This document shows positions 56,688 through 64,000 of a stretch of 64,000 bases of DNA, in pieces. Under the pieces are notes generated by a model. The model made no database searches, had not been told where the DNA came from, and saw only the letters and a program-made list of their open reading frames with translations. Origin of the DNA: Pontibacillus sp. HMF3514 (lineage in GTDB: Bacteria > Bacillota > Bacilli > Bacillales > BH030062); the NCBI RefSeq assembly GCF_009858175.1, contig NZ_CP047393.1, positions 1,736,001-1,800,000 of the forward strand. The letters run 5' to 3'. Positions within the stretch are counted from its first letter, which is position 1. Every line of letters begins with the position of its first letter. A program made the position numbers and the translations under genes.

Positions 56688-57158
56688 ATGACTGAATTAA
56701 ATGGACAAGATGAAAAGATTATTGTATTTCAATTAAAAGATGAAGAGTTTGGTGTACCCGTTCAACAAGTAGGTTCGATTGAGAGAATGCAACATATCAC
56801 ACGAGTTCCAAGCACACCTGAATTCGTTAAGGGTGTTATAAATCTAAGAGGCGTTGTGACACCTATTATTGATCTACGTACACGATTTGACCTGGATTCG
56901 AAGGAACATGATGAAAGTACAAGAATTATTATCGTGCATTATAATGATATGGAAGTTGGCTTAATCGTAGATTCAGCTAATGATGTTATTGATATCCCGA
57001 AAGAAGCTATTGAGCCACCTCCAGAAGTAGTGGGTACTGTTGAAGCGGAATACATTCAAGGTGTGGCAAAGTTAGAACGACGTCTATTAATTCTATTAGA
57101 CTTACAAAAAGTATTTTCCTCAGAAGAAGTACGAGAACTTAAAACGATAGAAGGTTAA
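56688..57158 (+). CDS. cheW: Chemotaxis coupling protein CheW
   Basis: Links receptors to CheA. 156 residues, SH3-like fold, with EFGVPVQQVGSIERMQHITRVPSTPEFVKGVINLRG. The frame extends to a GTG at 56673, but Shine-Dalgarno gggagga lies between, so ATG 56688 is used. Confidence 0.96.
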   Translation: MTELNGQDEKIIVFQLKDEEFGVPVQQVGSIERMQHITRVPSTPEFVKGVINLRGVVTPIIDLRTRFDLDSKEHDESTRIIIVHYNDMEVGLIVDSANDVIDIPKEAIEPPPEVVGTVEAEYIQGVAKLERRLLILLDLQKVFSSEEVRELKTIEG

Positions 57159-57162
57159 GCCT

Positions 57163-57801
57163 ATGCCCTTTTTGAATCAATTTTCACAAGATTATTTGGA
57201 TGTATTAAAAGAGGTTGGAAATATCGGTGCAGGTCATGCTGCAACGTCCTTATCAAAACTTTTAGACCGAAAGATTGATATGAACATTCCTGATGTAAGA
57301 CTTGTGAGCTTTAACGAAATGATGGATATAGCAGGTGGAGCTGAACAGGTACTCGTTTCAGTCTTTTTACGAATCGAGGGTGATATTTCCGGAAGCATGT
57401 TTTTTGTGCTCCCTCCTGAACAAGCAAATCGTATGGCATTCCAAATGACTGGAGATGAGAAAATTAATTTTGCCTCACCCCCTTATTCGGAAATGGGAGT
57501 TTCTGCGATCAATGAATTAGGTAATATACTATCAGGTTCCTATTTATCAGCTCTTTCTGATTTTACCAATTTATCTATTCAACCATCTGTACCGTCTGTC
57601 TCTATTGATATGATAGGAGCAGTTCTAAGCTTCGGTTTACTTGAATTATCGCAAGTGAGTGATCATGCAATTGTAATAGATACTTGTATTAAAGATAATA
57701 GTTTGAATTCTGGAGAGGTTCGAGGTCACTTTTTCCTTCTACCAGACCCTAACTCTTTTCCAATAATTTTTAAAGCTCTTGGGGTACAAGGTGATGAGTA
57801 G
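57163..57801 (+). CDS. cheC: CheY-P phosphatase CheC
   Basis: Dephosphorylates CheY-P and modulates CheD. 212 residues with both active-site helices: LKEVGNIGAGHAATSLSKLL and INELGNILSGSYLSAL. Its end overlaps the cheD start. Confidence 0.95.
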   Translation: MPFLNQFSQDYLDVLKEVGNIGAGHAATSLSKLLDRKIDMNIPDVRLVSFNEMMDIAGGAEQVLVSVFLRIEGDISGSMFFVLPPEQANRMAFQMTGDEKINFASPPYSEMGVSAINELGNILSGSYLSALSDFTNLSIQPSVPSVSIDMIGAVLSFGLLELSQVSDHAIVIDTCIKDNSLNSGEVRGHFFLLPDPNSFPIIFKALGVQGDE

Positions 57802-58291
57802 TGTTGTATCTGTTGTCAAAGTAGGGATTGCTGATATGAATTATGCAATTGCTCCTCGAACAATCCGAACTTCAGGATTAGGATCATGTGTTGGAGTAGT
57901 TGTTTACGATCTTAAAACACAAATTGCAGGAATGGCACATGTCATGTTACCAGATTCGAGTATGTCTAAAGAAACACCTAAGAATATTGCAAAGTATGCA
58001 GACACAGCTATTCCACAGTTATACAAAACTTTACAATATAAAGGTGTACAATCGTACTCCTTAAAAGCAAAAATTGCGGGTGGGGCTCAAATGTTCCCTT
58101 TCTCTACATCTAATGAAATGATGCGCATTGGACCTCGAAATGTAGAAGCGGTCAAAGAATCACTTCAACAGTTGAGAATCCCACTCGTCGCTGAAGATTG
58201 TGGTGGAAACAGTGGGAGAACGATTGAGTTTCATCCGGATTCGGGTATTTTACAAGTTAGAACGGTTAATAAAGGAGTATCAGAAATTTGA
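57794..58291 (+). CDS. cheD: Chemoreceptor glutamine deamidase CheD
   Basis: Deamidates receptor glutamines and binds CheC. 165 residues with the Cys32-His49 catalytic pair in GLGSCVGVVVYD and GMAHVMLPDS. Upstream in-frame starts (TTG 57779, GTG 57791) exist; ATG 57794 with caagg upstream is chosen. Overlaps cheC by 8 bases. Confidence 0.94.
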   Translation: MSSVVSVVKVGIADMNYAIAPRTIRTSGLGSCVGVVVYDLKTQIAGMAHVMLPDSSMSKETPKNIAKYADTAIPQLYKTLQYKGVQSYSLKAKIAGGAQMFPFSTSNEMMRIGPRNVEAVKESLQQLRIPLVAEDCGGNSGRTIEFHPDSGILQVRTVNKGVSEI

Positions 58292-58677
58292 TGGTAGGGA
58301 AATTATGGTGGAATTTAGTGTTTGCTTTAATGGGAGCATTAATGGTCTACATCCTTTCCATTGGAGAGAATACTTTATCAACCACTGCATTAAGATCTTC
58401 AGGCACTTTTATACTATTTTTTTTATTACTTTTCTTATTTCGCTGGGCTATAGGCTACGCTTCAGAGAATCATTATGCAGTTGCTCAAAGTTATGAGAGT
58501 GAAGAGACTAAGACTTATCCAGAAACATCTGAAGCAACTGCCCATACATTCCCCTCAGATGAGCAAATGTTAAATAATCAATCGGATGGGGAAACAGAAT
58601 CACAAAACGAGTTATCAGAGGAAGAAGCGAAGAAAACCTCAGAGATGATTCGTTCTTTATTAGATGATGATGAATAA
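58288..58677 (+). CDS. Small membrane protein of unknown function between cheD and sigD
   Basis: A 129-residue protein I do not recognise. Two hydrophobic segments (about 6-25 and 40-60) are followed by an acidic, Ser/Glu-rich cytoplasmic tail ending MIRSLLDDDE. The start is TTG 58288 (11 bp after aaaggag) or ATG 58291; the TTG overlaps the cheD stop. B. subtilis has no gene here. Position and coupling suggest a motility role. Confidence 0.7.
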   Translation: MMVGKLWWNLVFALMGALMVYILSIGENTLSTTALRSSGTFILFFLLLFLFRWAIGYASENHYAVAQSYESEETKTYPETSEATAHTFPSDEQMLNNQSDGETESQNELSEEEAKKTSEMIRSLLDDDE

Positions 58678-58717
58678 AGCATAGAAAACAACAGGACAAT
58701 CAACGAGGAGGTTCCAT

Positions 58718-59497
58718 ATGACCGATCATTCAGCTCCTCAGGAACAACAGCTATGGGAAAGATGGGAGCAGGAGCGTGACAGTGAAACAGCGAATGAATT
58801 AGTGCGCAATTACATGCACCTTGTTCACTATCACGTACACCGTATTTCTGCTCATTTACCTCAAAATGTGAATAAAGAAGATATCAAAAGTTTAGGCTTA
58901 ATCGGACTTTATGATGCAATCGAAAAATTTGATTTGTCTCGTGACTTGAAGTTTGACACCTACGCCTCATTTAGAATTCGTGGCGCAATTATTGATGGAT
59001 TAAGGAAAGAAGATTGGTTGCCTAGGTCTGTGCGAGATAAATCTAAAAAAATTGAAACCACTGCTGAGATGTTAGAGCAACGCCTTCAGCGTGCGCCAAC
59101 TTCTGCAGAGATTGCTGAGGAAATTGAATCTACAGAACAAGAAGTTGAGCAAGTGATGAAAGACACTGTTTTTGCCAATGTGCTTTCTATGGAGGAAAAG
59201 CCTAAAGACACGAAGAGTGAACATAAAGAAGGAATTGGGTATTCCATTCCTGATAACTCCTCTAAAAACCCTGATTTTCAAATGGTAAAAGGTGAGGACT
59301 ATAAGGAGTTAGCAGAAGGAATCAAACAATTAAATGAAAAAGAACAGTTAGTTATTAGTTTATTTTATCATGAAGAACTCACTTTAACTGAGATTGGACA
59401 AGTACTTGAGTTAACCACTTCTAGGATTTCCCAAATACATGCTCGAGCCTTATTTAAGTTGCGGAAAATACTAGAGAACCTTGCTACAGTAGAGTAA
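58718..59497 (+). CDS. sigD: RNA polymerase sigma factor SigD (sigma-28/FliA type)
   Basis: Directs transcription of late flagellar, chemoreceptor and autolysin genes. 259 residues with region 2 (DIKSLGLIGLYDAIEKFD, DTYASFRIRGAIIDGLRKEDWLPRSVRDK), region 3 and region 4 helix-turn-helix (LTEIGQVLELTTSRISQIHARAL). Strong Shine-Dalgarno gaggagg. Near the end of the operon, as in B. subtilis. Confidence 0.97.
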   Translation: MTDHSAPQEQQLWERWEQERDSETANELVRNYMHLVHYHVHRISAHLPQNVNKEDIKSLGLIGLYDAIEKFDLSRDLKFDTYASFRIRGAIIDGLRKEDWLPRSVRDKSKKIETTAEMLEQRLQRAPTSAEIAEEIESTEQEVEQVMKDTVFANVLSMEEKPKDTKSEHKEGIGYSIPDNSSKNPDFQMVKGEDYKELAEGIKQLNEKEQLVISLFYHEELTLTEIGQVLELTTSRISQIHARALFKLRKILENLATVE

Positions 59498-59519
59498 CAA
59501 GTTAAGGGGGATAAAGTGT

Positions 59520-60908
59520 ATGGGGAGGATTGATGGGTTTTCTAACTTCTTTGATGTAGATCTATCTAAAGATAAAATGACAGCTTCTCTCCATTTGAAG
59601 CAAGAGTACCATTTAGAGCTTTCATTCGATGTTCAAGATTTAAAGGATGAATTATATCAATACCAGGTTCAAAGTGGATGGGATGAGGGCTCTTTGGCAC
59701 TCATTGCCTCAGGGGTACCAGAGGAAGGGTTTCCTATTATTGTGGCAAGAGGTGAACTTCCCCAAAAAGGAAAAGATGGAGAAGTCCATTATGTTAAAGA
59801 ATTAAGCACCTCATTGCAACGAGATGATCATGAACAAATCAACTTCAGAGATGTTATGCGTATCCCTACAGTACATGAAGGGGATAAACTTCTTGAAATC
59901 AAAAAGCCTCAACAAGGTACACCTGGTTTAAATGTATGTGGGGAAGTTGTTCAATCTTCACCGGGAAATCCGGTTAAGCTCCGTGCTGGAACAAATGTAA
60001 GGTGGAATGCTGAAGATCAATCCATGTATGCAGACATTAATGGTCAAATTTCTTTAGGTGAACAAGTGATCCATATCTATCCGGAATTCGAAGTTTCTGG
60101 GGACATTGATATGAGCGTTGGTAACCTTGATTTTGTCGGAACAATTGTTATTCGAGGTAACGTTCCTTCGGGATATTCGATCAAAGCTAAAGGTGACGTT
60201 AAAGTTTACGGATTAGTTGAAGGAGCTTCCATTATAGCCGAAGGATCTGTACATATTTCTGAAGGGGTAGCTGCCACGCATAAAGGTGGTATTTATGCTG
60301 GCATAGATGTTCGAGCGGGTTATTTAAACCAAGCGAACGTTGAAGCAGGTCGAGATATTCTCATTGAGAATTCCATCGTTCATAGCCAATGTGTAGCTAG
60401 AGAACATATTTATTGTCAAAGGGGAAACGTGATCGGAGGAGCTTTGTCAGCTGGACTTACCATTGAAGCAAAAGACATTGGAAACCGTATGAATACACCC
60501 ACGGAATTATATTTTGGTGTAAATAAAAAAGTTGTCGAAAAAGAAAAGGCGCTTGATGCTAGAAAAGAAAACCTAACGGATTCCCTTCAAAAGCTTGAAC
60601 TTATTGGGAAAAAGTTACGTCAAAAACAACAATCGGGGACTCTTTCAGCGCAAGAACGAGTTACAATGCTCAGACAACGCAATTCTTACCAACAAAGTGA
60701 TCGGGAGCTAAAAGAGATAGAAACGATTTTGGCTGATTTAAAACAGGCATACACAGAATTAAACGAGACGTATCTCTCTGTAAATGGTACAATTTACACA
60801 AACACGGATGTAACATTTGGGAAGTACAAGCGAAAGATGAATCAAACGCATAAAAATGTGAAGGTACATTATGAAAATGGTGAAATAAAGGTTGTTTCAC
60901 AGTCCTAG
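59520..60908 (+). CDS. DUF342/FapA-family polymer-forming protein
   Basis: A 462-residue protein with a DUF342 beta-helix core (about 150-310; repeated G-V/I turns as in GNVPSGYSIKAKGDVKVYGLVEG) and a C-terminal coiled coil (about 335-415). Family members are linked to flagellar assembly and cell-surface polymers, but the biochemical function is unknown. Strong Shine-Dalgarno aaggggg. B. subtilis lacks it at this place. Confidence 0.85.
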   Translation: MGRIDGFSNFFDVDLSKDKMTASLHLKQEYHLELSFDVQDLKDELYQYQVQSGWDEGSLALIASGVPEEGFPIIVARGELPQKGKDGEVHYVKELSTSLQRDDHEQINFRDVMRIPTVHEGDKLLEIKKPQQGTPGLNVCGEVVQSSPGNPVKLRAGTNVRWNAEDQSMYADINGQISLGEQVIHIYPEFEVSGDIDMSVGNLDFVGTIVIRGNVPSGYSIKAKGDVKVYGLVEGASIIAEGSVHISEGVAATHKGGIYAGIDVRAGYLNQANVEAGRDILIENSIVHSQCVAREHIYCQRGNVIGGALSAGLTIEAKDIGNRMNTPTELYFGVNKKVVEKEKALDARKENLTDSLQKLELIGKKLRQKQQSGTLSAQERVTMLRQRNSYQQSDRELKEIETILADLKQAYTELNETYLSVNGTIYTNTDVTFGKYKRKMNQTHKNVKVHYENGEIKVVSQS

Positions 60909-60949
60909 CTTTTTAGTATTTGTATCTGATATAGAGGGGGAATGGTTTC

Positions 60950-61252
60950 ATGAGCTGGAAAGCAATTGAAATGCAAATTGCCCTGCCAAGATCCCAAGAT
61001 GCTGGGAAACTTCAAGAGCAAATGCAACAGCGCGGGCCTCAACTACAACAAAACTTATCAGAAGAAACGAAATTACAGGATGAATTGAGGCGTACTCAGG
61101 TAAACAGTATGGAGTCTAAAAATTATGTGAGTGTGAAGAGTGATGAAGGTGATCGTTCCCTTCATCACTCTTCAAAGACTCTAGCCAATCATCAAAAAGA
61201 ACAAGACATCGTTCATCCTTATTTAGGAAACGAAATTGATTATAGCGGCTAA
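60950..61252 (+). CDS. Conserved hypothetical flagellar-operon protein
   Basis: A 100-residue soluble protein, unknown function. N-terminal MSWKAIEMQIALPRSQDAGKLQEQMQQRG is a pattern I recall from related Bacillaceae at the same locus; the middle is a Q/E-rich helix and the C-terminus is polar. Shine-Dalgarno aggggga. No domain recognised. Confidence 0.75.
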   Translation: MSWKAIEMQIALPRSQDAGKLQEQMQQRGPQLQQNLSEETKLQDELRRTQVNSMESKNYVSVKSDEGDRSLHHSSKTLANHQKEQDIVHPYLGNEIDYSG

Positions 61253-61263
61253 GAAGGGATTAC

Positions 61264-61809
61264 ATGATCACGTTTTTGTTAGTTATTAGCTTTTTGCTTC
61301 ATTTTATCACCCTCATCGCAGTTGTTATTCTATCTATTCGTGTGTCAAAGACGAAGGAGCTAGAATTAAAGCAAGAGAAAGTTGCGCGCCAGGTAGAGGA
61401 GACTTTTACAGCTTATTTGCTAGAAATTAAAGAGGAAAATGAGCGGTTAATGAATATCTTGGAGCAAAATGGTCAGACTGATGTAGCAGAAAAGAACAGG
61501 TCAGGGAGTGATAATACACTCCTTAAGTCACAAGAAAAGTCTCAGGAACAAGAATCTCCTGGTCCTATCGTGAAGAAGGAATCTTTTGAAGCTCCCAAAA
61601 CAACTTTGAACCAAAATAAAGAATTACAGTCTTCCTATGATATTCCTTACGAATATGACAAGGAAGAATCATATCAACCATCTGTTCAATCAAGTGTGTT
61701 TCAACTATATGATCAAGGATACAATACAGAGCAAATTGCCAAACGGTTAGATTGTGGAAAGACTGAAGTAGAATTAATGCTCAAAATTCATCCGAAAATG
61801 AAACAATAA
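61264..61809 (+). CDS. swrB: SwrB-like flagellar activator
   Basis: A 181-residue protein with an N-terminal transmembrane segment (about 3-25), a coiled coil (about 30-65), a polar variable region and a C-terminal helix-turn-helix-like domain (FQLYDQGYNTEQIAKRLDCGKTEVELMLK). This architecture and the place after sigD match B. subtilis SwrB, which promotes export-apparatus activation and swarming. Symbol given by architecture and synteny. Confidence 0.75.
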   Translation: MITFLLVISFLLHFITLIAVVILSIRVSKTKELELKQEKVARQVEETFTAYLLEIKEENERLMNILEQNGQTDVAEKNRSGSDNTLLKSQEKSQEQESPGPIVKKESFEAPKTTLNQNKELQSSYDIPYEYDKEESYQPSVQSSVFQLYDQGYNTEQIAKRLDCGKTEVELMLKIHPKMKQ

Positions 61810-61813
61810 ATAC

Positions 61814-61842
61814 TTGATTGCTATATCTTCCTATGATATAGT
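61814..61842 (+). promoter_or_regulatory. sigmaA promoter of rpsB
   Basis: TTGATT (61814-61819), 17-bp spacer, TATAGT (61837-61842). A perfect inverted repeat CTATATC / GATATAG (61821-61827, 61835-61841) overlaps the spacer and -10 box. Confidence 0.6.
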
Positions 61843-61847
61843 TACTT

Positions 61848-61958
61848 TTGGTGTTAATACACACGATTGTCGATTTAACGGAGTTGGTGCTCATTTTTGA
61901 TGAGTTCTGCGTTAAAGATGAGATGATCGGAGGCAAAAAACCATTAGGAGGAATTAAC
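61848..61958 (+). promoter_or_regulatory. Structured 5' leader of rpsB
   Basis: About 110 untranslated bases with an outer stem TTAACG / CGTTAA (61875-61880, 61910-61915) and an inner hairpin CTCAT-TTTTG-ATGAG (61890-61904). Two Shine-Dalgarno-like sequences follow (cggagg 61928-61933, aggagg 61946-61951); the second serves rpsB. An autoregulatory S2 leader is plausible but not matched to a known family here. Confidence 0.45.
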
Positions 61959-62690
61959 ATGTCAGTAATTTCAATGAAACAGCTTCTAGAAGCTGGTGTT
62001 CATTTCGGACACCAAACTCGCCGTTGGAACCCGAAAATGAAAAAGTACATTTTCACGGAGCGTAACGGTATCTACATCATCGACCTACAGAAAACAGTTA
62101 AAAAGGTGGATGAAGCATTTAACTACGTGAAGAACGTTGCTGCTGAAGGCGGAAACGTACTTTTCGTTGGTACTAAGAAACAAGCACAAGAGTCTGTTAA
62201 AGAAGAAGCAACTCGTGCAGGTATGTACTACATCAACCAACGTTGGTTAGGTGGAACACTTACAAACTTTGAAACAATCCGTAAGCGTATCAACCGTCTT
62301 AAAGATATTGAGCGCATGGAAGAAGATGGCACATTCGATGTACTTCCTAAGAAAGAAACAGTAGACCTTCTTAAAGAAAAAGAACGTCTTGTTAAATTCC
62401 TAGGCGGTATTAAAAATATGGAAAGTCTTCCGGACGTAATGTTCGTAATTGACCCACGTAAAGAGCGCATTGCAGTAGCAGAAGCTCACAAATTAAACAT
62501 TCCAATTGTCGGTATTGTTGACACAAACTGTGATCCAGACGAAATCGACTATGTTATCCCTGCGAACGATGACGCGATTCGTGCTGTAAAACTTCTAACT
62601 TCTAAAATGGCAGACGCTGTTCTTGAAGCTAAGCAAGGCGAAGAGACAGAAGAGGCTGCAGCAGAAGAAGCAGAAGCTGCTACAGAGTAA
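61959..62690 (+). CDS. rpsB: 30S ribosomal protein S2
   Basis: 243-residue S2. Starts [46 protein letters not shown] and has [18 protein letters not shown] and an acidic Ala/Glu-rich tail. The frame extends upstream to 61848, but only the ATG at 61959 has a Shine-Dalgarno and fits the family. Confidence 0.98.
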   Translation: MSVISMKQLLEAGVHFGHQTRRWNPKMKKYIFTERNGIYIIDLQKTVKKVDEAFNYVKNVAAEGGNVLFVGTKKQAQESVKEEATRAGMYYINQRWLGGTLTNFETIRKRINRLKDIERMEEDGTFDVLPKKETVDLLKEKERLVKFLGGIKNMESLPDVMFVIDPRKERIAVAEAHKLNIPIVGIVDTNCDPDEIDYVIPANDDAIRAVKLLTSKMADAVLEAKQGEETEEAAAEEAEAATE

Positions 62691-62700
62691 GGAAGGTTGA

Positions 62701-62738
62701 AAGGTGATAAGGGGGATATACCTTTTATCACCTTTTTT
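62701..62738 (+). terminator. Intrinsic terminator/attenuator between rpsB and tsf
   Basis: aaggtgataa / ttatcacctt stem, then TTTTTT. A second perfect stem TTTAAGGA / TCCTTAAA (62736-62743, 62750-62757) begins inside the T-run. Partial termination would lower tsf relative to rpsB. Confidence 0.75.
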
Positions 62739-62853
62739 AAGGATTTAAGTCCTTAAACATATAAGACCACAAAGCACATACATGAATTTAAATAGGACAA
62801 GTGTTTCTTTTGTTCGTTAAGAAAAGGGCAAACCTTTAAAGGAGGAATATACA

Positions 62854-63738
62854 ATGGCTGTAACAGCAAAGATGGTTAAAGAACTACGTGAAACAACTGG
62901 TGCAGGAATGATGGATTGTAAAAAAGCACTAACTGAAACAGATGGTGACATGGAGAAAGCTGTTGAATGGTTACGCGAAAAAGGTATCTCTAAAGCAGCG
63001 AAAAAAGCTGACCGTATCGCAGCTGAAGGTACAACGCATATCGAAGTAGACGGCAACACTGCTGCAATTATCGAAGTTAACGCTGAAACGGACTTCGTAA
63101 CGAAGAACGATCTTTTCAAAGAGCTTGTAAGTGAGCTTGGAAAGCACATCGTTAAGCAGAAGCCAGAATCTGCAGATGCTGCAATTGAGCAAAACCTTCA
63201 TGGTGACGGCCAACGCGTTGGTGACTACATCACATCAATGATCGCTAAAATCGGAGAAAAAATCTCCCTTCGTCGTCTTGCTATTGTAGAAAAAGGCGAT
63301 AACGATGCATTTGGTGCTTACCTTCACATGGGAGGTCGCATTGGGGTTCTTTCCCTACTAGAAGGTACAACTGATGAGACTGTTGCTAAAGACGTTGCAA
63401 TGCACGTAGCTGCAGTAAACCCACGCTATGTAAACCGTGACGAAGTTCCTGAAGAAGAAGTTAACCAAGAGCGTGAAGCACTTAAGAAAGAAGCGCTTAA
63501 CGAAGGCAAGCCTGAGCATATCGTTGAGAAAATGGTTGAAGGTCGTCTTGGTAAATTCTTCGAAGGTGTTGTTCTTACAGAGCAAGACTTCGTAAAAGAT
63601 CCAGACCAAAAAGTTAAGCAGTATGTTAAAGATAACGACGCTACTGTTAAAGGCTTCGTACGTTACGAAGTAGGCGAAGGTATGGAAAAACGCGAAGAAA
63701 ACTTCGCTGATGAAGTAATGAACCAAGTAAACAAATAA
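62854..63738 (+). CDS. tsf: Translation elongation factor Ts
   Basis: GDP/GTP exchange factor for EF-Tu. 294 residues, N-terminal UBA-like domain [38 protein letters not shown], the TDFVTKND motif and the dimerisation region. Shine-Dalgarno aaaggagg. The 163-bp gap before it holds the rpsB terminator and no gene. Confidence 0.98.
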   Translation: MAVTAKMVKELRETTGAGMMDCKKALTETDGDMEKAVEWLREKGISKAAKKADRIAAEGTTHIEVDGNTAAIIEVNAETDFVTKNDLFKELVSELGKHIVKQKPESADAAIEQNLHGDGQRVGDYITSMIAKIGEKISLRRLAIVEKGDNDAFGAYLHMGGRIGVLSLLEGTTDETVAKDVAMHVAAVNPRYVNRDEVPEEEVNQEREALKKEALNEGKPEHIVEKMVEGRLGKFFEGVVLTEQDFVKDPDQKVKQYVKDNDATVKGFVRYEVGEGMEKREENFADEVMNQVNK

Positions 63739-63749
63739 ATGATGGCTTA

Positions 63750-63785
63750 AAAAATAGGGGACACACTGTGTTCCCTATTTTCAAA
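63750..63785 (+). terminator. Intrinsic terminator after tsf
   Basis: aaaatagggga / tccctatttt stem with an inner ACACA/TGTG helix; the T's of the 3' arm provide the T-run. Confidence 0.7.
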
Positions 63786-63817
63786 AGCTTACATAAAACC
63801 GTATGATGGAGGTTATT

Positions 63818-64000
63818 ATGACAGCAGCTCATTATCGTCGTGTTGTACTAAAGTTAAGTGGCGAAGCGTTAAGTGGTGAAGAAGGATATGGACTAAGTCC
63901 AGCCATTATTCAATCTGTAGCACGCCAAGTTAAAGAAATTTCTGAGTTAGGTGTTGAAGTGGCCGTCGTTGTCGGTGGCGGAAACATCTGGCGTGGTAAA
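63818..64000 (+). CDS. pyrH: Uridylate kinase PyrH (N-terminal part, cut by window edge)
   Basis: UMP kinase of pyrimidine nucleotide synthesis (amino-acid kinase fold). The first 61 codons are present: [14 protein letters not shown], the phosphate-binding start of the family, and [14 protein letters not shown] at the window end. Shine-Dalgarno ggaggt precedes the ATG. Order rpsB-tsf-pyrH is conserved; frr would be expected next. Confidence 0.96.
   Translation, partial: MTAAHYRRVVLKLSGEALSGEEGYGLSPAIIQSVARQVKEISELGVEVAVVVGGGNIWRGK

Noticed and set aside
61848-61958. N-terminally extended S2 protein from the upstream in-frame start
   Set aside because: The extension has no Shine-Dalgarno and does not resemble S2; it overlaps the structured leader.

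Overview
The window is a 64-kb stretch of Bacillaceae chromosome. Gene order follows the Bacillus subtilis region from recG to pyrH almost gene for gene: fatty-acid genes, rnc-smc-ftsY, ylxM-ffh, the rpsP-trmD-rplS cluster, rbgA-rnhB, sucCD-dprA-topA, xerC-hslVU-codY, the long fla/che operon, then rpsB-tsf-pyrH. The acidic proteins and a flagellar cluster with several genes not named in B. subtilis suggest a moderately halophilic relative (Halobacillus/Pontibacillus/Virgibacillus type); this is an inference from recall, not a search. All recognised genes lie on the plus strand except one small DUF1128 gene.

Layout. 1-5.8 kb: end of recG, then fapR-plsX-fabD-fabG-acpP behind a sigmaA promoter with a FapR operator on its start site, then rnc. 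5.9-6.5 kb: repeat DNA and the minus-strand DUF1128 gene. 6.9-20.8 kb: chromosome segregation and protein targeting (smc, ftsY, ylxM, ffh), ribosome/tRNA genes (rpsP, khpA, ylqD, rimM, trmD, rplS with an L19-type leader), lepB, rbgA, rnhB and the ylqG-ylqH pair. 20.9-31.5 kb: sucCD, dprA, topA, a scar where trmFO should be, then xerC, hslV, hslU, codY. 31.9-61.8 kb: a continuous fla/che operon from flgB to a swrB-like gene (basal body, export gate, hook, switch, chemotaxis, sigD). 61.8-64 kb: rpsB, tsf and the first 61 codons of pyrH.

Most of the window is ordinary, well-conserved core genome. The unusual points are: (1) cheA carries an in-frame amber codon at codon 19, where B. subtilis CheA has Gln; (2) trmFO is missing from its conserved slot between topA and xerC, with a degenerate 3' remnant just upstream of xerC and repeat elements filling the rest; (3) four intergenic copies of a palindromic repeat with terminal inverted repeats, in two subfamilies (164-bp and 116-bp cores), plus a second repeat unit bounded by TTACGGACAT; (4) a hairpin and an 11-codon mini-ORF whose stop overlaps the start of swrD, which has no Shine-Dalgarno of its own; (5) structured untranslated leaders before topA and rpsB; (6) ylqG-ylqH, which looks like an orphan copy of the FliK-FlhB(C) export-switch pair. 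I found no CRISPR array, prophage, tRNA, rRNA, transposase or defence system.
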